Source: Baekduia soli | Lineage (GTDB): Bacteria > Actinomycetota > Thermoleophilia > Solirubrobacterales > Solirubrobacteraceae | Length of the DNA: 64,000 nucleotides | Direction of reading: 5' to 3' | Assembly: GCF_007970665.1 (NCBI RefSeq) | Contig: NZ_CP042430.1 | Coordinates: 3,286,001 to 3,350,000, forward strand | Shown: piece after piece, positions 1 through 8,132 of the stretch | Numbering within the stretch: position 1 is the stretch's first letter | Layout of the letters: each line of letters starts with the position of its first letter | Made by a program: the position numbers and the translations under genes | Notes under the pieces: model-generated | What the model saw: the letters and a program-made list of their open reading frames with translations, nothing else | Told to the model about the DNA's origin: nothing | Databases searched by the model: none

Positions 1-2
1 TC

Positions 3-125
3 GTGCTGCTCATCGCCGGCTGGATCCTGCTCAAGTTCGTGATCGGGCTCATCGCCGGCGTCGCGACGATCATCATCATCGCCCTGGCCGCCGTCGCCGT
101 GCTCTGGGCGCTGCGCACCCTCTGA
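3..125 (+). CDS. C-terminal end of a small membrane protein (partial)
   Basis: The reading frame is open from the window edge to a TGA at 123-125 and gives about 40 residues, nearly all hydrophobic (Ile/Leu/Val/Ala with one Trp-rich stretch). It looks like one or two transmembrane helices ending in a short basic tail (ALRTL). The beginning lies outside the window, so family and length cannot be judged. It ends 11 bases before the next small membrane gene on the same strand, which suggests the two are co-transcribed. Function unknown. Confidence 0.5.
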   Translation: MLLIAGWILLKFVIGLIAGVATIIIIALAAVAVLWALRTL

Positions 126-136
126 CGGCCCCGACG

Positions 137-418
137 ATGGTCTACATCGTCATCGCCATGTCGTTCGCCCTGGCCGGCGGCATCGTCGGCCGCCTGAAGG
201 GCAGCTCCTTCCTGCTGTGGTTCCTCATCTCGGGCCTGTTCCCGATCGTCGGGCTCGCCGCCGCGGTGCTCTATCGCTTCGACACCGAGGAGCCCCGGCG
301 CTCGTGCCCGACGTGCGGGCACGTCTGCATGCTGCACGACGCGATCTGCACCCGCTGCGGCTGCGAGCTGGACTTCCCCGACGAGTCCGAGATCCTGCAG
401 CCGCCCGCCCCGGCGTAG
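137..418 (+). CDS. small membrane protein with C-terminal zinc ribbon
   Basis: A 93-residue protein. Residues about 1-15 and 25-47 are hydrophobic and likely form two membrane helices separated by a short basic loop (RLKGSS). The C-terminal part carries four cysteines as CPTCGHVC...CTRCGC, a rubredoxin-knuckle type zinc ribbon (residues about 57-75), followed by an acidic tail. Such membrane-plus-ribbon proteins are common and mostly uncharacterised in actinobacteria. The start ATG lies 11 bases after the upstream membrane gene. It precedes ilvB by 82 bases with a separate promoter between. Function not known. Confidence 0.65.
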   Translation: MVYIVIAMSFALAGGIVGRLKGSSFLLWFLISGLFPIVGLAAAVLYRFDTEEPRRSCPTCGHVCMLHDAICTRCGCELDFPDESEILQPPAPA

Positions 419-449
419 GGCGCACGGCGGGGCGGCGGCGGCGGGCCGA

Positions 450-455
450 TACACT
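450..455 (+). promoter_or_regulatory. putative -10 box of the ilvBN promoter
   Basis: TACACT matches the TANNNT actinobacterial -10 pattern and lies 45 bases before the ilvB ATG. Transcription starting about 7 bases downstream would leave a leader of roughly 40 bases. That leader holds a strong Shine-Dalgarno sequence (AGGAAGGAGGTC, 482-493) ahead of the ATG at 501. No long attenuator or T-box-like leader fits into this gap. Confidence 0.4.
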
Positions 456-500
456 CGCCGCTCCCTGGACCAGCGGATCCTCAGGAAGGAGGTCAAGCGC

Positions 501-2177
501 ATGCGAGCGGTCGATGCCGTGATGGAGTGCCTGAAGGCAGAAGGTGTGGACGTCGTATTCGGGTATCCGGGAGGCGCGAACCTCCCGACCTACGACGCGT
601 TCGTGGATGCGGGCATCCGCCACGTGCTCGTGCGCCATGAGGCCGGTGGCGGCCACGCCGCCGAGGGCTACGCGAAGTCGACGGGCAAGGTCGGCGTCGC
701 GCTGGGCACCAGCGGCCCGGGCGCCACGAACCTCGTCACGCCGATCATGGACGCGATGATGGACTCGGTCCCGGTGGTGTTCATCACCGGCCAGGTGCGC
801 ACGGAGCTGCTCGGCACCGACGGCTTCCAGGAGGCCGACATCCTCGGCATCACGATGCCGGCGGTCAAGCACTCGTGGATGATCCAGCACCCGCTGGAGA
901 TCCCCCGCGTCCTGCACGAGGCCTTCCACGTCGCGCGCACGGGCCGTCCCGGCCCGGTCGTCGTCGACATCCCGACCGACCTGTCCAAGGTCGACATCCC
1001 CTACGAGCCGGTGACCGACGTCCACCTGCCCGGCTACCAGCCCACGACCGAGGGCAACGTCAAGCAGATCCGCCAGGCCGCCAAGGCCCTGGCCGCCTCG
1101 CGGCGCCCGGTCATCTACGCGGGCGGCGGGGTCATCAGCGCCGGGGCCTCGGCCGAGCTGACGGAGTTCGTCACCTCCGACCGGTTCCCGATCACGTGCA
1201 CGCTGAACGGGCTGGGCGGGTTTCCCGCGCCGCACCCCCAGTGGCTCGGGATGCTCGGCATGCACGGCACGCGCACCGCCAACTACGCGATGGACGAGGC
1301 CGACCTCATCTGCGCGGTCGGCGCACGCTTCGACGACCGCATCACCGGCAAGCTGTCGGAGTTCGCGCCGCGGGCCAAGTTCATCCACATCGACATCGAC
1401 CCGGCCGAGATCTCCAAGAACGTGCCGGCGCACATCCCGATCGTCGGCGACGCCAGGAACATCCTCGGCAAGCTCGTCAACGAGTACCGCGCCCTGGACG
1501 CCGACGCGGGCCGCCTGGACGAGTGGTGGCAGCGCATCGGCGCCTGGCAGGAGAAGCACCCGCTGGGCTTCACCGACTCCTCCGACGAGGAGATCAAGCC
1601 CCAGCGCGCCGTCCAGGCGATCTACGAGGCCACGGGCGGCAGCGCGATCGTGTGCTCCGACGTGGGCCAGCACCAGATGTGGGCCGCGCAGTACTACCAC
1701 TTCGACCGGCCCCGCAAGTGGCTGAACTCGGGCGGGCTGGGGACGATGGGCTTCGGCTTTCCCGCCGCCATCGGCGCCGCCGTCGGCAACCCGGACGAGA
1801 CCGTGGTGTGCATCACGGGCGATGGCTCGTTCCAGATGAACCTGCAGGAGCTGGCGACGGTCTCCGAGAACCGGATCCCGGTCAAGGTGCTCATCCTCAA
1901 CAACGGCTACCTGGGCATGGTCCGCCAGTGGCAGGAGCTGTTCTGGGACAACCGCTACTCGCAGGTCGACATGGGGCAGACCCCGGACTTCGTCAAGCTC
2001 GCCGAGGCCTACGGCGTGGCGGGCGTGCGCCTGACCCGCAAGGACAGCCTCGTCGAGGACCTGCGCGCGGCGATCGCGATCGACGGCCCGGTGGTCGTCG
2101 ACATCAGCGTCACGCGCGAGGAGAACGTGTACCCGATGATCGCGCCCGGGGCCGCCGCGCGCGAGATGGTGGGATGA
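501..2177 (+). CDS. ilvB: acetolactate synthase, large (catalytic) subunit
   Basis: A 558-residue thiamine-diphosphate enzyme that condenses two pyruvates to acetolactate, or pyruvate and 2-oxobutyrate to acetohydroxybutyrate, in branched-chain amino acid synthesis. Three TPP-enzyme domains are visible. The catalytic glutamate is Glu47 in RHEAGGGHAAEGYA, FAD/TPP-domain motifs such as VFITGQV are present, and the Mg/TPP-binding motif GDGSFQMNLQEL followed by NNGYLGMVRQWQ lies near residue 435. Length is normal for the family. A strong ribosome site at 482-493 supports the ATG. Its stop overlaps the ATG of ilvN (ATGA), so the catalytic and regulatory subunits are translationally coupled. Confidence 0.97.
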   Translation: MRAVDAVMECLKAEGVDVVFGYPGGANLPTYDAFVDAGIRHVLVRHEAGGGHAAEGYAKSTGKVGVALGTSGPGATNLVTPIMDAMMDSVPVVFITGQVRTELLGTDGFQEADILGITMPAVKHSWMIQHPLEIPRVLHEAFHVARTGRPGPVVVDIPTDLSKVDIPYEPVTDVHLPGYQPTTEGNVKQIRQAAKALAASRRPVIYAGGGVISAGASAELTEFVTSDRFPITCTLNGLGGFPAPHPQWLGMLGMHGTRTANYAMDEADLICAVGARFDDRITGKLSEFAPRAKFIHIDIDPAEISKNVPAHIPIVGDARNILGKLVNEYRALDADAGRLDEWWQRIGAWQEKHPLGFTDSSDEEIKPQRAVQAIYEATGGSAIVCSDVGQHQMWAAQYYHFDRPRKWLNSGGLGTMGFGFPAAIGAAVGNPDETVVCITGDGSFQMNLQELATVSENRIPVKVLILNNGYLGMVRQWQELFWDNRYSQVDMGQTPDFVKLAEAYGVAGVRLTRKDSLVEDLRAAIAIDGPVVVDISVTREENVYPMIAPGAAAREMVG

Positions 2178-2740
2178 GCGTCATGGGCGATCCTGGCACC
2201 AAGGAGCTGCTGAGCCTCGAGGAGCTCGAGGCCTCCGGGCAGATGCGCACGGGGCGCAAGCACGTCCTGTCGATCCTCGTGGAGAACAAGCCCGGCGTGT
2301 TGACGCGCATCGCCGGGCTCTTCGCACGGCGCGGATTCAACATCGACACGCTGACGGTCGGACCGACCGACGACGAGCACGTCTCGCGCGTGACGCTGAC
2401 CGTCGACGGGGCGCTGCACCCGATCGACCAGGTCACCAAGCAGCTGCACAAGCTCATCAACGTCCTGAAGATCCGCGACCTCGAGCCGGCCGACACGGTC
2501 ACGCGCGAGCTCGCGCTCTTCAAGGTCGCCGCCGACGGCGTGCAGCGCGCGGAGGTCCTCCAGCTCTGCGAGATCTTCCGCGGCCGCGTCGTGGACGTCA
2601 CGCGGCGCTCGATCATCCTGGAGATCACCGGGACGACCGACAAGATCGAGTCCTTCGAGAGCCTGCTGCGGCCGTTCGGTCTCGTCGAGATGATGCGCAC
2701 GGGGGAGATCGCCATCTCCCGTGGCCGGGGCGAGACCTAG
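2174..2740 (+). CDS. ilvN: acetolactate synthase, small (regulatory) subunit
   Basis: A 188-residue regulatory subunit. An N-terminal ACT domain (LSILVENKPGVLTRIAGLFARRGFNIDTLTVG, in parts from about residue 28) is followed by the typical ACT_5 C-terminal domain with RELALFKV and the EIFRGRVVDV stretch. Family knowledge: it activates IlvB and gives valine feedback. The start ATG overlaps the ilvB stop by four bases. An N-terminal extension of about 25 residues (GDPGTKELLSLEELEASG) precedes the ACT domain and is acidic and probably unstructured. The partner ilvC lies 10 kb downstream, beyond the menaquinone genes, not directly next as in many genomes. Confidence 0.96.
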   Translation: MSVMGDPGTKELLSLEELEASGQMRTGRKHVLSILVENKPGVLTRIAGLFARRGFNIDTLTVGPTDDEHVSRVTLTVDGALHPIDQVTKQLHKLINVLKIRDLEPADTVTRELALFKVAADGVQRAEVLQLCEIFRGRVVDVTRRSIILEITGTTDKIESFESLLRPFGLVEMMRTGEIAISRGRGET

Positions 2741-2750
2741 GAACGCGGTC

Positions 2751-2779
2751 GGCGGCGCCCGGCCTGGCCCGGCGCCGCC
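2751..2779 (+). terminator. GC-rich hairpin after ilvN
   Basis: GGCGGCGCC (2751-2759) and GGCGCCGCC (2771-2779) form a perfect 9-bp stem with an 11-base loop, starting 11 bases after the ilvN stop. There is no T-tract, as usual in high-GC actinobacteria. A new promoter-like box follows at 2792, so the hairpin may separate ilvBN from menF transcription. Confidence 0.4.
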
Positions 2780-2791
2780 CGCCGCCGTTCG

Positions 2792-2797
2792 TAGACT
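2792..2797 (+). promoter_or_regulatory. putative -10 box for leaderless menF mRNA
   Basis: TAGACT ends 6 bases before the menF ATG at 2804. With a normal -10 to start-site spacing, transcription would begin at or next to the A of the ATG, giving a leaderless message. No Shine-Dalgarno sequence precedes the ATG, which agrees. Confidence 0.45.
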
Positions 2798-2803
2798 GGC
2801 GGC

Positions 2804-4249
2804 ATGGCCCTGCTCCCGATCACCTCCGGTGCCGGCGGCTTCGTCCTGTCGCCCGACGCCGTGGACCGGCTGGAGCGCCGGATGGCCGAGGCCCTGCGGC
2901 GGGCCCGGCGCCACGGTGAGGCGCTGGGGGCGATCACCGTCACCGTCGACCCGGCCACCGACCCGACGGCGGTCGTGGCGGCCTCGCGCCGGACGGGCGA
3001 GCCGTGGTTCTGCCTCGAGCAGCCCGATCGGGACGGTGCCGCGCTGGCCGCGCTGGGCTGCACGGTGGCGATCGAGGCCTCGGGGGCCGACCGCTTCACC
3101 CGCGTCGCAGCGCGCTGGCGGGCTCTCGCCTCGCGCGCGGCGTGCGACCCGCCCGACGGCCCGCGCGGCTGCGGCCCGGTCGCCGTCGGCGGCTTCGCCT
3201 TCGCGCCCGACGGTGGCGCGGCGCCGCACTGGGCCGGCTATGCGGCCGCGTCGCTGCACGTGCCCGAGGCCACGCTCGTGCGCCGCGGCGGCGACGTGCG
3301 CCTGACGCTCTGCGCGCTGGCCTGCCCCGACGACACCACCGCCGACCTCGTCGACCGGCTGCTGCGGCGCGTGGGGGAGCTGCGGGCCGCCACGGCCCTG
3401 CCGATGCTCGACCCCGATCCCGCCGGGCGCTACCGGGTGGCCTCGGCCATGCCGCCCGAGCACTACGAGCAGGCCGTGGCCCGCGGTGTGGAGCGGATCC
3501 GCGCCGGGGACCTGGAGAAGGTCGTGCTGGCCCGCGAGGTGCAGGTCCACGCCCCGGTCGACCACGACCCCGCCGCCGTGCTCGGCGTCCTGCGCGAGGC
3601 GTTCCCGTCCTGCCACCTGGTCTGCGCCGGCCGGGGCGACGCGGCCTTCGTCGCCGCCAGCCCCGAGCTGCTCATCCGCCGCGACGGGCTGCGCGCCGCG
3701 ACGCTCGCGCTCGCGGGGTCGACGCGGCGCAGCGCCGACCCGGCCGTCGACGACCACCTCGGCGAGCGGCTGCTGCGCTCGGCCAAGGACCGCGAGGAGC
3801 AGGCCATCGTCTCCCGGCGGATCGCGCGGACCCTGCGCCCGCACGCCGTCTGGGTCACCGCGCCCGACGAGCCCGAGGTCGTGCGGATGGCGAACATCCA
3901 GCACCTGGGCACGCCCATCCGCGCCCAGCTCGCGCGGCCGGTCAGCACCATCGAGCTGGCCGGGCTGCTGCACCCGACGCCCGCCGTCGGCGGGGAGCCG
4001 TTGCCGGTCGCCGCGCCGCTCATCCCGGCGCTGGAGGGCCTGGACCGCGGCTGGTACGCGGGGCCGGTCGGCTGGACCGACCTCGACGAGGACGGCGAGT
4101 TCGTCGTCGCGCTGCGCTGCGCGCTGCTGCGCGGCCCCGTGGCCCGCTGCTATGCGGGCGTGGGCGTGGTCCGGGACTCCGATCCGGCGGCCGAGCTGGC
4201 CGAGACCGAGGTCAAGCTGCAGGCGCTGCTGCCGGTGCTGGCGGCCTAG
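2804..4249 (+). CDS. menF: isochorismate synthase (menaquinone type)
   Basis: A 481-residue chorismate-binding enzyme that turns chorismate into isochorismate, the first committed menaquinone step. The C-terminal half holds the conserved family signature: EQAVARGVERIRAGDLEKVVLAR, ASPELLIRR, LAGSTRR, DREEQAIV and IQHLGTPI, ending with the CYAGVGVV and TEVKLQAL motifs. The N-terminal third is more variable, as is usual for MenF/EntC. Context (menD, menH, menC, menA, menB, menE around it) favours MenF over the siderophore EntC. The ATG has no ribosome site but a -10-like box 6 bases upstream. Salicylate synthase is a less likely alternative. Confidence 0.92.
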   Translation: MALLPITSGAGGFVLSPDAVDRLERRMAEALRRARRHGEALGAITVTVDPATDPTAVVAASRRTGEPWFCLEQPDRDGAALAALGCTVAIEASGADRFTRVAARWRALASRAACDPPDGPRGCGPVAVGGFAFAPDGGAAPHWAGYAAASLHVPEATLVRRGGDVRLTLCALACPDDTTADLVDRLLRRVGELRAATALPMLDPDPAGRYRVASAMPPEHYEQAVARGVERIRAGDLEKVVLAREVQVHAPVDHDPAAVLGVLREAFPSCHLVCAGRGDAAFVAASPELLIRRDGLRAATLALAGSTRRSADPAVDDHLGERLLRSAKDREEQAIVSRRIARTLRPHAVWVTAPDEPEVVRMANIQHLGTPIRAQLARPVSTIELAGLLHPTPAVGGEPLPVAAPLIPALEGLDRGWYAGPVGWTDLDEDGEFVVALRCALLRGPVARCYAGVGVVRDSDPAAELAETEVKLQALLPVLAA

Positions 4250-4255
4250 GGGTCG

Positions 4256-4474
4256 TCAGCGCCGCCGCGGCGGGGCCCCGGGCGCCGGCGGCGGCACGGG
4301 CGCCAGCCACGTGCGCGAGCGCCCGCCGGCCGTCCACGCGTGCAGGTGGGCGCGCGCGACGTGGGCCGCGAGGTCGGCGCTGCGCCGATCGGCGCGGGCG
4401 GCGGCGTGCAGCAGGGCACCCACGAACACGCAGGCGGTGAGCCACGCTCCGATCGAGGAGACGATCCACACCAT
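4256..4474 (-). CDS. small membrane protein, hypothetical
   Basis: Reading leftward from an ATG at 4474, the frame gives 72 residues: one hydrophobic helix (VWIVSSIGAWLTACVFVGALLHAA) and then an Arg/His/Pro-rich cytoplasmic-type tail. An upstream ATG at 4525 is possible but adds a charged, unlikely N-terminus. It lies between menF (convergent, 6 bases away) and menD (same strand, 79 bases). I do not recognise a family; coding potential is plausible from the clear membrane segment but not proven. Confidence 0.4.
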   Translation of the reverse strand: MVWIVSSIGAWLTACVFVGALLHAAARADRRSADLAAHVARAHLHAWTAGGRSRTWLAPVPPPAPGAPPRRR

Positions 4475-4553
4475 CGGCGCGACCCTACACCGGTCCCGCG
4501 GGCCGTCGCCAGTGCCGTGGCACAAGATGGGCGCCTCCTTGCACGAAGCTCCC

Positions 4554-6236
4554 TCAGCGGCGGGAGGTTCGGACCCGGACGGCGTCCCAGCAGCGCCGGT
4601 GCAGGGCGACGTTGGCGTCGCGCCGCGTGCGCACGTGCAGGATCCGTACGCCGCGGGGCGGCTCGGCCAGGGCGGCGTGCAGGCCGGCCAGGTCGCCGAC
4701 GGCGGCGTAGGCGGCGCCGTACAGGGCCGCGGCGCGCTCGATGTCCAGCGCCGTCGGGGTCAGCACGTGCTCGGCGTAGTGGTCGCGCTGCGTCGAGACG
4801 GGCAGGAAGTCGAAGATGCCGCCGCCCTCGTTGTCGACGACGACGGCGGTCAGGTCCAGCCCGAGCCGCGGGCCGGCCAGCAGGCCGCCCAGGTCGTGGG
4901 CGAAGGCCACGTCGCCGAGCAGCACGTACGTGGGGCCCGTGCCCGCGGCGGCCACGCCGAACGCCGTCGACAGCGTGCCGTCGATGCCGTTGGCGCCGCG
5001 GTTGGCCAGTGCGAGCGGCGGCGCGTCCAGGACGGGCCAGAACGTCTCGACGTCGCGGATGGGCATCGAGGCGGCGACGATGACGCGGGCGCCGGCGGGC
5101 ACCGCCACGGCCAGCGCCCGGGCGACGTTGGGCTCGCTGAGCTCGTCGCCGAGCACGGCGTCCAGCGCGGCGGCGGCGTGCGCGTCGGCGCGCCGCCAGC
5201 CCTCCGCCCAGTCCTGCTGCGGCGTCAGGGGCGCGTCCGGGCCCAGCGCGTCGGCGGGATCCAGGGCGAAGGAGCGCGTCACGACGCCGTCGGGGTCCTG
5301 CCAGGCGCCCTCGGGGTCCAGCGACCACTGCTCGGCGTCCAGTTCGGCGAGCCAGGCCCGCAGCGGCTTGGACGTCGGCAGGTCGCCGAGGCGCAGGACG
5401 AGGTCGGGGTGCAGCCCCGGGTCGGCCGCGACGGCCTCGTCGCGCAGGAGGGCGTCGTAGTGCGCGACGGCGCCCGGGCCGCGGCGGCGGCCCGACAGCG
5501 GGTCGGCCAGGACCGGGACCCCGGGCGGCGCCGCGGTGACGGCACCGCGCTCCTGGCGGCCGGCGACGACGAGCGGGCGGGTGAAGCCCGCCAGCGCCGC
5601 GTGGAACGCCGCGGTCCCGCCGCGCGCGCCCTCCGACCGCCGAAGCGAGGGCGCCGCGTCGTCAGCGGCCTGGCCGCCGGGCGCCAGCGGCTCGTCGAGC
5701 ACGAGCGGCTCGCGCAGCGGCAGGTTGAGGTGCACGACGCCGGGACGGTCGCCCAGCGCGGTCCACATCGCTCGGCAGGCCAGCCGGCGGATCCAGCGCT
5801 CGCGCGCCGGGGTGTGCGGGTGCGTGCCCACCTCGACGAACCACTTCGCGAACGGCCCGAAGAGCCGCAGCTGGTCGATGGTCTGGCCGGCGCCGACGTC
5901 GCGCAGCTCGGGCGGGCGGTCCGTCGTCAGCACGATGAGCGGCACGCGCGCCTCGCGGGCCTCGATGACGGCGGGGTAGTAGTGCGCGGCGGCGGTGCCC
6001 GACGTGCAGGCCAGGACCGCGGGCCGGCCGGTCGCCTTGGCCAGGCCGAGCCCGAAGAAGCCCGCCGCGCGCTCGTCGACGTGCGACCAGCACGGGATCC
6101 GGCCGTCGCGGGCCAGCGTGAGCACCAGGGGCGTGGATCGCGAGCCGGGGGAGGTGCAGGCGCCCGCCACGCCGCAGCGGGCGAGCTCGTCCACGAAGGC
6201 GCGCAGCAGCAGGTAGGTGTCGCGGGTCTCGCTCAC
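4554..6236 (-). CDS. menD: SEPHCHC synthase (2-succinyl-5-enolpyruvyl-6-hydroxy-3-cyclohexene-1-carboxylate synthase)
   Basis: A 560-residue thiamine-diphosphate enzyme. It adds the succinic-semialdehyde unit from 2-oxoglutarate to isochorismate, the second menaquinone step. Typical MenD features: CTSPGSRSTPLVL with the following HVDERAAGFFGLG (catalytic Glu), DRPPELRDVGAGQTIDQ, the NRGANGIDGTLSTAFG motif and the cofactor-binding LLGDVAFAHDLGGL...NEGGGIFDFLP. Length matches the family. The start is a GTG at 6236. It is divergent from menH, whose start codon at 6253 is only 17 bases away, so both promoters must overlap the neighbouring coding ends. Confidence 0.95.
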   Translation of the reverse strand: MSETRDTYLLLRAFVDELARCGVAGACTSPGSRSTPLVLTLARDGRIPCWSHVDERAAGFFGLGLAKATGRPAVLACTSGTAAAHYYPAVIEAREARVPLIVLTTDRPPELRDVGAGQTIDQLRLFGPFAKWFVEVGTHPHTPARERWIRRLACRAMWTALGDRPGVVHLNLPLREPLVLDEPLAPGGQAADDAAPSLRRSEGARGGTAAFHAALAGFTRPLVVAGRQERGAVTAAPPGVPVLADPLSGRRRGPGAVAHYDALLRDEAVAADPGLHPDLVLRLGDLPTSKPLRAWLAELDAEQWSLDPEGAWQDPDGVVTRSFALDPADALGPDAPLTPQQDWAEGWRRADAHAAAALDAVLGDELSEPNVARALAVAVPAGARVIVAASMPIRDVETFWPVLDAPPLALANRGANGIDGTLSTAFGVAAAGTGPTYVLLGDVAFAHDLGGLLAGPRLGLDLTAVVVDNEGGGIFDFLPVSTQRDHYAEHVLTPTALDIERAAALYGAAYAAVGDLAGLHAALAEPPRGVRILHVRTRRDANVALHRRCWDAVRVRTSRR

Positions 6237-6252
6237 GGAGAAGAATGCAGGC

Positions 6253-6981
6253 GTGCCCGAGACCCTCGTCCTCCTCCACGGCTTCGCCGGAACGCACCGT
6301 GCCTGGGACCTCGTCGTGCCCGAGCTGGATCGGGAACGCTACAGGCCGATCCTCCCCGACCTGCGCGGGCACGGGACGAAGGGCACCGTGCGCGCCATCT
6401 GCTTCGACGACTGCGTGCGCGACGTGCTCGCCCAGGCCCCCGAGCGCTTCGCGCTGTGCGGCTACTCCTTCGGGGGCCGGGTCGCCCAGCACGTCGCGCT
6501 GCAGGCGCCCGGGCGCGTCACGCGGCTCGTGCTCGTCTCGACGAGCGGCGGCCTGGAGGATCCCGCGGAGCGCGCGGCGCGCCGCGCCGAGGACGAGGCG
6601 CTGGCCGACGAGGTCGCCGGCATGAGCGGCGAGCGCTTCGCCGACCGCTGGCAGGCCCAGCCCGTGTTCGCGGGCACGCCGCCCGAGGCGGCCCGCTGGT
6701 GGCGGGCCGACCTGCTGCGCAACGACCCGCGGGGGCTGGCCGAGGCGCTGCGGACGCTGGGTCCGGGCGCCATGGAGCCGGTGTGGTCGCGCCTGGCCGC
6801 GCTGACGATGCCGGTCACGGTGGTGGTGGGCGAGCGCGACGCCAAGTTCCTGGCCCACGCGCGGCGCTACCTGGAGCTGCTGCCCGACGCCCGGCTCGTG
6901 GTGATCCCGGGGGCCGGACACGGGCTGCCGCGGGAGGCGCCGGCCGAGCTGGCGGCCGCGATCGCGGACCGCCCGGCGTGA
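6253..6981 (+). CDS. menH: SHCHC synthase, alpha/beta hydrolase
   Basis: A 242-residue alpha/beta-hydrolase. Family role: elimination of pyruvate from the MenD product to give SHCHC. The N-terminus reads VPETLVLLHGFAGTHRAWD, with the oxyanion HGF motif. The nucleophile elbow is GYSFGG and the catalytic His lies in GAGHGLP near the end; an Asp of VGERDAKF completes the triad. I chose the GTG at 6253 because it has GGAG at 6237-6240 and avoids overlapping menD; an upstream start at 6217 would overlap it. The stop overlaps the GTG of the following glycosidase (GTGA). Hydrolase specificity comes from context, so MenH is likely rather than certain. Confidence 0.82.
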   Translation: MPETLVLLHGFAGTHRAWDLVVPELDRERYRPILPDLRGHGTKGTVRAICFDDCVRDVLAQAPERFALCGYSFGGRVAQHVALQAPGRVTRLVLVSTSGGLEDPAERAARRAEDEALADEVAGMSGERFADRWQAQPVFAGTPPEAARWWRADLLRNDPRGLAEALRTLGPGAMEPVWSRLAALTMPVTVVVGERDAKFLAHARRYLELLPDARLVVIPGAGHGLPREAPAELAAAIADRPA

Positions 6982-8132
6982 GGCGCGCGCTCGGCGCCCT
7001 CGGCGCCGCCGGCGCGGCCCTCGCGCTGCTGGGCGGCGGGTGCGGCGGGGGCGGTGGGCCTGCCGGCGGCCCCGCGCACCGCCGGGGCGGGCCGGCGGCC
7101 ACGACGTCTCCTGCGAGCGGGGCGGGCACCACCACCGCGCCTGCGGTGCGCACGACGCTGCGCCAGGCCATCGGCCAGCGGTTCGTGTTCGCGTTCACCG
7201 GCGCGCAGCCGCCCGCTGCGCTGCGGCGGCGCATCGCCCGCGGGGAGGCCGCCGGGGTCATCCTCTTCGGGCGCAACGTCCGCGACGTCGCCCAGGTGCG
7301 CCGGACCGTCGGCAGCCTGCAGGCCATCCGCCGCCCGGACGGGCTCGACGTGCCCTTGCTGGTCATGGTCGACCAGGAGGGTGGCCCCGTGCGCCGGCTG
7401 GCCGGGCCGCCGGCCGCCGCGGCCGGCGACACCGCGGGGACCACGCAGGCGCGCGCCAACGGGCGCGCCGCCGCCGGGCTGCTGCGGGCCGCGGGGATCA
7501 ACGTCGACCTGGCCCCCGTGGTCGACGTCGCCCGGCCCGGCACCGCGCTGCTGGCCGAGCGCCGGGCCTACGGGACCGACCCCGCCACGGTGGCCGCGCG
7601 CGCGGGGGCCTTCGCGGCCGGGCTGCGGACCGGCGGGGTCCAGCCCGTGCTCAAGCACTTCCCCGGCCTCGGCGCGGCCGCGGCCAACACGGACGACGGC
7701 GCGGTCCGCATCGACCTGACGGCGGCCGAGCTGCGCCGCGTCGACGCCGCGCCCTACCGCGGTATCCGCGCGCCGGCGGTCATGGTGTCCACGGCGGTCT
7801 ACCCGCGGGTCGACCCACGGCCCGCCGCGTTCTCGGAGCGCTGGGTGACCCGCGAGCTGCGCGGCGCGCTGGGCTTCGACGGGGTCACGATCACCGACGA
7901 CCTGCAGGCGCCCGCCGTCACATCGTTCGGCACGCCGGCCCAGCTCGCGTTCTTCGCGATGCGCGCGGGCGTCGACCTGCCGCTGTTCGCCAAGTCCTAC
8001 ACGGCGGGCGCGCGCGCCGCGGCCGGCCTCGAGCGGGCTGTGCGCACGGGCGCGCTGCCGCGCGCGGCGCTGGACGCCGGCGTGCGCCGAGTGCTGGCCT
8101 GGCGCGGGCGGCTACCGGTCGCGGCGCGCTAG
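6978..8132 (+). CDS. glycoside hydrolase family 3 lipoprotein (beta-N-acetylhexosaminidase-like)
   Basis: A 384-residue exported protein. The N-terminus is a lipoprotein signal (ALGALGAAGAALALLGGGC, lipidated Cys22) followed by a Thr/Ala/Gly-rich linker to about residue 55. The rest is a single GH3 barrel like NagZ: GVILFGRN, VDQEGGPVRRL, DLAPVVDVA, KHFPGLG and the nucleophile region TITDDLQAPAV. NagZ-type enzymes release N-acetylglucosamine in cell-wall turnover. The loop that normally carries the catalytic Asp-His pair (FPGHGDT...DSH) reads FPGLGAAAANTDDG, without either His, so its activity or mechanism may differ. GTG start overlaps the menH stop; the 3' end overlaps menC by 4 bases on the other strand. 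Confidence 0.85.
   Translation: MRRALGALGAAGAALALLGGGCGGGGGPAGGPAHRRGGPAATTSPASGAGTTTAPAVRTTLRQAIGQRFVFAFTGAQPPAALRRRIARGEAAGVILFGRNVRDVAQVRRTVGSLQAIRRPDGLDVPLLVMVDQEGGPVRRLAGPPAAAAGDTAGTTQARANGRAAAGLLRAAGINVDLAPVVDVARPGTALLAERRAYGTDPATVAARAGAFAAGLRTGGVQPVLKHFPGLGAAAANTDDGAVRIDLTAAELRRVDAAPYRGIRAPAVMVSTAVYPRVDPRPAAFSERWVTRELRGALGFDGVTITDDLQAPAVTSFGTPAQLAFFAMRAGVDLPLFAKSYTAGARAAAGLERAVRTGALPRAALDAGVRRVLAWRGRLPVAAR

Noticed and set aside
420-500. Attenuator or T-box leader for ilvBN
   Set aside because: Leader is only about 40 bases, no T-box core or leader peptide with Ile/Leu/Val codons is seen.
225-1700. Long minus-strand open frame of 491 codons across ilvB
   Set aside because: Antisense shadow of ilvB; Arg/Asp/Gly/Val-rich without any domain, typical of GC-rich third-position bias.
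3486-6900. Very long plus-strand frame leading into the GH3 gene
   Set aside because: Its first 1100 codons are low-complexity shadow of menF and menD; only the part from 6978 is a real protein.
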